Below, piece after piece: positions 61,201 through 64,000 of a stretch of 64,000 nucleotides of DNA. Below the pieces are notes generated by a model. That model worked only from the letters and a program-made list of their open reading frames with translations, was not told the origin of the DNA and ran no database searches. Source of the DNA: Polytrichum commune. Lineage: Eukaryota > Streptophyta > Polytrichopsida > Polytrichales > Polytrichaceae. The stretch is taken from contig OX485809.1 in NCBI GenBank assembly GCA_950295325.1, forward strand, positions 186,001 through 250,000. Reading direction: 5' to 3'. The position numbers and the translations under genes were made by a program. Within the stretch, counting starts at the first letter, position 1. Each line of letters starts with the position of its first letter.

Positions 61201-62293
61201 CGATGGGTTTATTCCCAAAACCTTGAGTTCATGAGACTCAACACAATGTCACCCAAGTTTTCTTAGTGCTTAAATTATCATAGACAAAGAGTGATGTCAT
61301 GCCATTTAACATCGGCCTTCTAGGTTGTCCTACTAGGATGGGTTGGCCAATCTAGCCTTCTATAGGTCAATCTGGCATTTGTAACAACGAGTCCCATGTG
61401 CATACCCTAATTTAGATCCTAAAATTCTCTCAAAATTTGAGAGGTGAAAAGAGGAGGTCCCAAAAGTTTCACCCAAAGTTTCAGAATAGGCTCCGTTCCA
61501 CAATAAGCTACTAACATGCCTTGAATAGAAAGTTTTCTCACAGAAGGCTCAAGCCCACGGTTTCGTCCCTCTTTGAGGGACTTTACAAATAACTCTAATA
61601 TTGAGCAGGTTTGTAAGTAGAGCTCTATGCAAAGTTGGGGGGGGGGGAGTAATCCACAACACATGGTCACAAAGCATTATAGACCTCCAGTTTTGTCCGT
61701 AGGTTCTATCCAGGCATAGAGAAGAGAGCAACTCTTCATTGCTTATTGGTAATGTTACGTATCGAATCTAATATTACTATGTGTGTAACATATTGCTCCC
61801 TTCAGACATTCTGTAGAGGCCTCTCTATTTCAAAACATAATAGTAATTTCCCCCTCAAAACTTGCCACGTGTCATGCTCACATTAGCCACAACCCCACTT
61901 GTATCCCACGTGGAAACTACCTTCCATTCCAGCACATGTGAAGATGATGAAATAGGGAGCCCTCTACGTACGGGCACTCCATAGCTAGCTAGCGCGCGCA
62001 TGGATACTCTTGAAGTGGGATATGGTTTGTTGGGGTGGTGTTAACCGACAGATGACATTATGCAAGGGATCGAGCTGCTGACTTCGAGTGGAGTGGCTGT
62101 GCAGCCAATGAAGAACATGCTTCACCGAGTGGGATCCTCAGAAGGCCTCCATAGTGTAGAGATGGATGGTTTAGTTAAAAAAGTGTCAAATGAAGTGGAT
62201 CCAGAAGACGATGGTATAAGTTTCATGAATTTCCGCGGCCTTCTCATGCGCATGCCCGACTTGCTCACAAATTTTGACATCTTTACAACATAG
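58293..62293 (+). CDS. CIB-like EF-hand calcium-binding protein (at least 3 exons)
   Basis: Exon 58293-58559 (CTC/GTGGGT donor) ends in HKLSEHQVSKLYQKFL. Exon 58716-59050 (TTTTTTTCAG acceptor, AT/GTATGT donor) holds EEMRVNPFAARICMVFSEDG and ALWDFDGDD. The last exon ends at 62293 with MDGLVKKVSNEVDPEDDG, FMNFRGLLMRMPD and FDIFTT. NPFxxRICxVFS and the C-terminal PDxxxxF are hallmarks of calcium- and integrin-binding (CIB) proteins rather than CBL or calmodulin. An acceptor at 62088 would join the phases, but extra exons inside the 3-kb intron are possible. The EF-hand loops look degraded: DFDGDDILGEGI lacks Gly at position 6 and an acid at 12, and the last loop is one residue short, so calcium binding may be weak. 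CIB genes are, as far as I recall, missing from flowering plants; a role in sperm is inference. Confidence 0.7.
60641..61160. mobile_element. TIR element inside the CIB-like intron (520 bp)
   Basis: Left AGGCCCGGTTTACACTTGAG pairs with the reverse complement of the right end, AGGGTTGGTTTACACCATGT. The interior repeats GGTCCCAAG-type and GGCC motifs and is non-coding. Terminal similarity to the element at 36708 suggests one family. Confidence 0.5.
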
Positions 62294-64000
62294 GATCACG
62301 ACTGTTGCTTGTGATTTCAACAAACAAATGGAGGGAATAAACGAGTGGGAGTTGTTTCAATAGAGAGGTAATTTGCTGTTCCCTTAGGTTAAGGTAAGTT
62401 CTGGTGACATGCTTATTTTAGGGAAGAGATAGATAGATAGATAGATAGAGTAAGTGTGTGTGTGGGTGGGTGGCTGGTCAATCGGTTATAGGGGAGGCAT
62501 CCGGGTATCCCAATGCGCTTACGAGAACTTGCTCCGGAGATTTATGAGTAGGTTTTAGTTAAGTAGGTTTCGCACATGTTCATGGTTTTATCTACCAAGC
62601 AATGACATGTTGGATAGTTTTTGTCCCATCCCCAAATGCCTTACTACTCATCTATCTTACCATCGGTTTTTGTTAATCCAGCTCCTCGTGCCCTCATAGC
62701 GAAGACTAAAAAACAACCAATCACAAGGGCGGGAGGCAACACTTTCAAAGGTCCTACATTCTTGTCTCATGTCTAAGTACCGGTGGGAGGGTCGGTGCTG
62801 AAGGCTTAAAACCTCCACTTTTAAACCACACCACATCATTTGCCAACTAGGCTCAGCACTAGATAATGTCGATGGTGTGAAGGCCGTGTTTTTAGAACCA
62901 ACTTTTAGGCTTAGCTAAAGTCAGGTGGGGAGGGGGCATAAGTGGAACTTGATTGTAGTCTGTGTGTGTTTGTTATTGCTTGCAAGTTTTGGATGCTTCT
63001 ATATGGGTGGAGCTTGGCTAGAAGTTTAGAAAATATCAATTGGCCATAAACTCTAGATTGTTCAAGTATCTAATCTTTGAATGCTCATGCAAACGGTTGT
63101 AATCAGGTGATGCTCTTCAATGTGTGGATATCTGTGATGAATTTCTATACGAATATGCGTAACTAAGTTGACTTCCTGAATATGTTGCCTGATTACCCAT
63201 GAAATTACCTTGGGTCAAAACCGGATTACAAAACCTTTTGATGATTTTTTTGATTCAACCATATTGGAAACACGATTATTATATATTTCTTGTCTTATGT
63301 TACCGTGGTAATAGATTTTCAAATTAGTGTGGAATGTCAATAAATCTGCGTGGGGCGATCTAATTGCACATATTTGTGAACAACATGCAGTATTTAACTG
63401 TGTTTTGACTCTCCTCCATTGTAAGGTATACATACCTTAAATTTTGCAACCTACGTATGATTGGTGACAAAGTTGAATTGTCCATAAAAAATGATCCAAT
63501 AGTAGAGATACAGTAATAAAGTGGCACCATCATTCCTAGCGGCTTGGGCAATCGTTGGTGATGTTCGAGGGAGGTTGAGGCCTTTGAGTGGGCCCTTCTT
63601 AGAAGCTTCTCATAAAGCACTCGTGATATGGATAAATAGCTTTAAGTAAGATTTCTTCCCACAAACAAGGTCCAGAAAATCAGCTAACTCTCTAGTTTGA
63701 TAACTTTCATTAAAACCTTAATTGTAATGAGGCGGCTTGGGCATGCTATTGATTAGCTCTCATATACGTTCGCTACCTCATACGCTAGCTAATTCTCTTA
63801 CCTGGGTACTCCGGGAACAATTATATAACTTATTTGAGTGGTTACTTACTCTAACCAAAGCCTTGACCATGAAGTACGGTTGGACCGTTACGGTCGTTTT
63901 AGACTACGGTGAAGAAGTGCATTGGTCAAGAAATCTAGGGGAATGGAGCAGTATGAGGACTTCAAGCATAGATGAAAAATAATGACATGGCTGCCAACAC
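62294..64000. other. Downstream of the CIB-like gene, nothing recognised
   Basis: A (GATA)n microsatellite lies at 62427-62448. Short ORFs on both strands show no domains. The first few hundred bases are the likely 3' UTR of the CIB-like gene. Confidence 0.4.

Noticed and set aside
61419..61731. Minus-strand ORFs with KSLKEGRNRGLEPS
   Set aside because: Sits in the CIB-like intron; composition suggests repeat-derived sequence but I recognise no family.

Overview
The window reads as nuclear DNA of a land plant with swimming sperm, most likely a moss. RAD51 is encoded in one uninterrupted coding exon, as known for the moss Physcomitrium and unlike flowering plants. An enkurin gene and a CIB-type EF-hand gene, both families linked to flagellated cells, sit among ordinary plant genes. 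Intergenic DNA is AT-rich, long and full of small inverted-repeat transposons. The genus cannot be named from sequence alone.

Layout. 1-2374 (minus): 5' part of an RPK2-type leucine-rich-repeat receptor kinase gene, open to the window edge, with a duplicated leader. 8169-12971 (minus): nine-exon CCCH zinc-finger/coiled-coil gene. 14.6-25.6 kb: gene-poor repeat region. 25.6-29.9 kb (plus): RAD51 with a probable leader intron. 33942-34874 (plus): single-exon nucleotide-sugar/triose-phosphate-type translocator. 39108-43428 (minus): seven-exon enkurin gene, rebuilt by following splice phase. 43.8-45.1 kb: two tRNA-derived SINEs, one with an exact 12-bp target duplication. 46561-51200 (plus): two-exon ubiquitin protease of the UBP1/UBP2 (USP16/45) type. 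52.1-55.1 kb: transposon cluster with a frameshifted DD34E Tc1-type transposase, a 1.17-kb foldback element and a 190-bp hairpin. 57.7 kb: a LINE-like zinc-knuckle remnant. 58293-62293 (plus): CIB-like EF-hand gene with an intron of about 3 kb holding another inverted-repeat element.

The genes are independent transcription units: receptor signalling, RNA binding, recombination, Golgi transport, axoneme structure, deubiquitination and calcium sensing. I see no operon or gene cluster acting as one system. The most unusual shared property is that four of the genes (RPK2-like, RAD51, translocator, UBP) each carry tandemly duplicated sequence in the leader or promoter just before the start codon. 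Exon structures are my reading of splice signals and reading phase; no transcript evidence was available.
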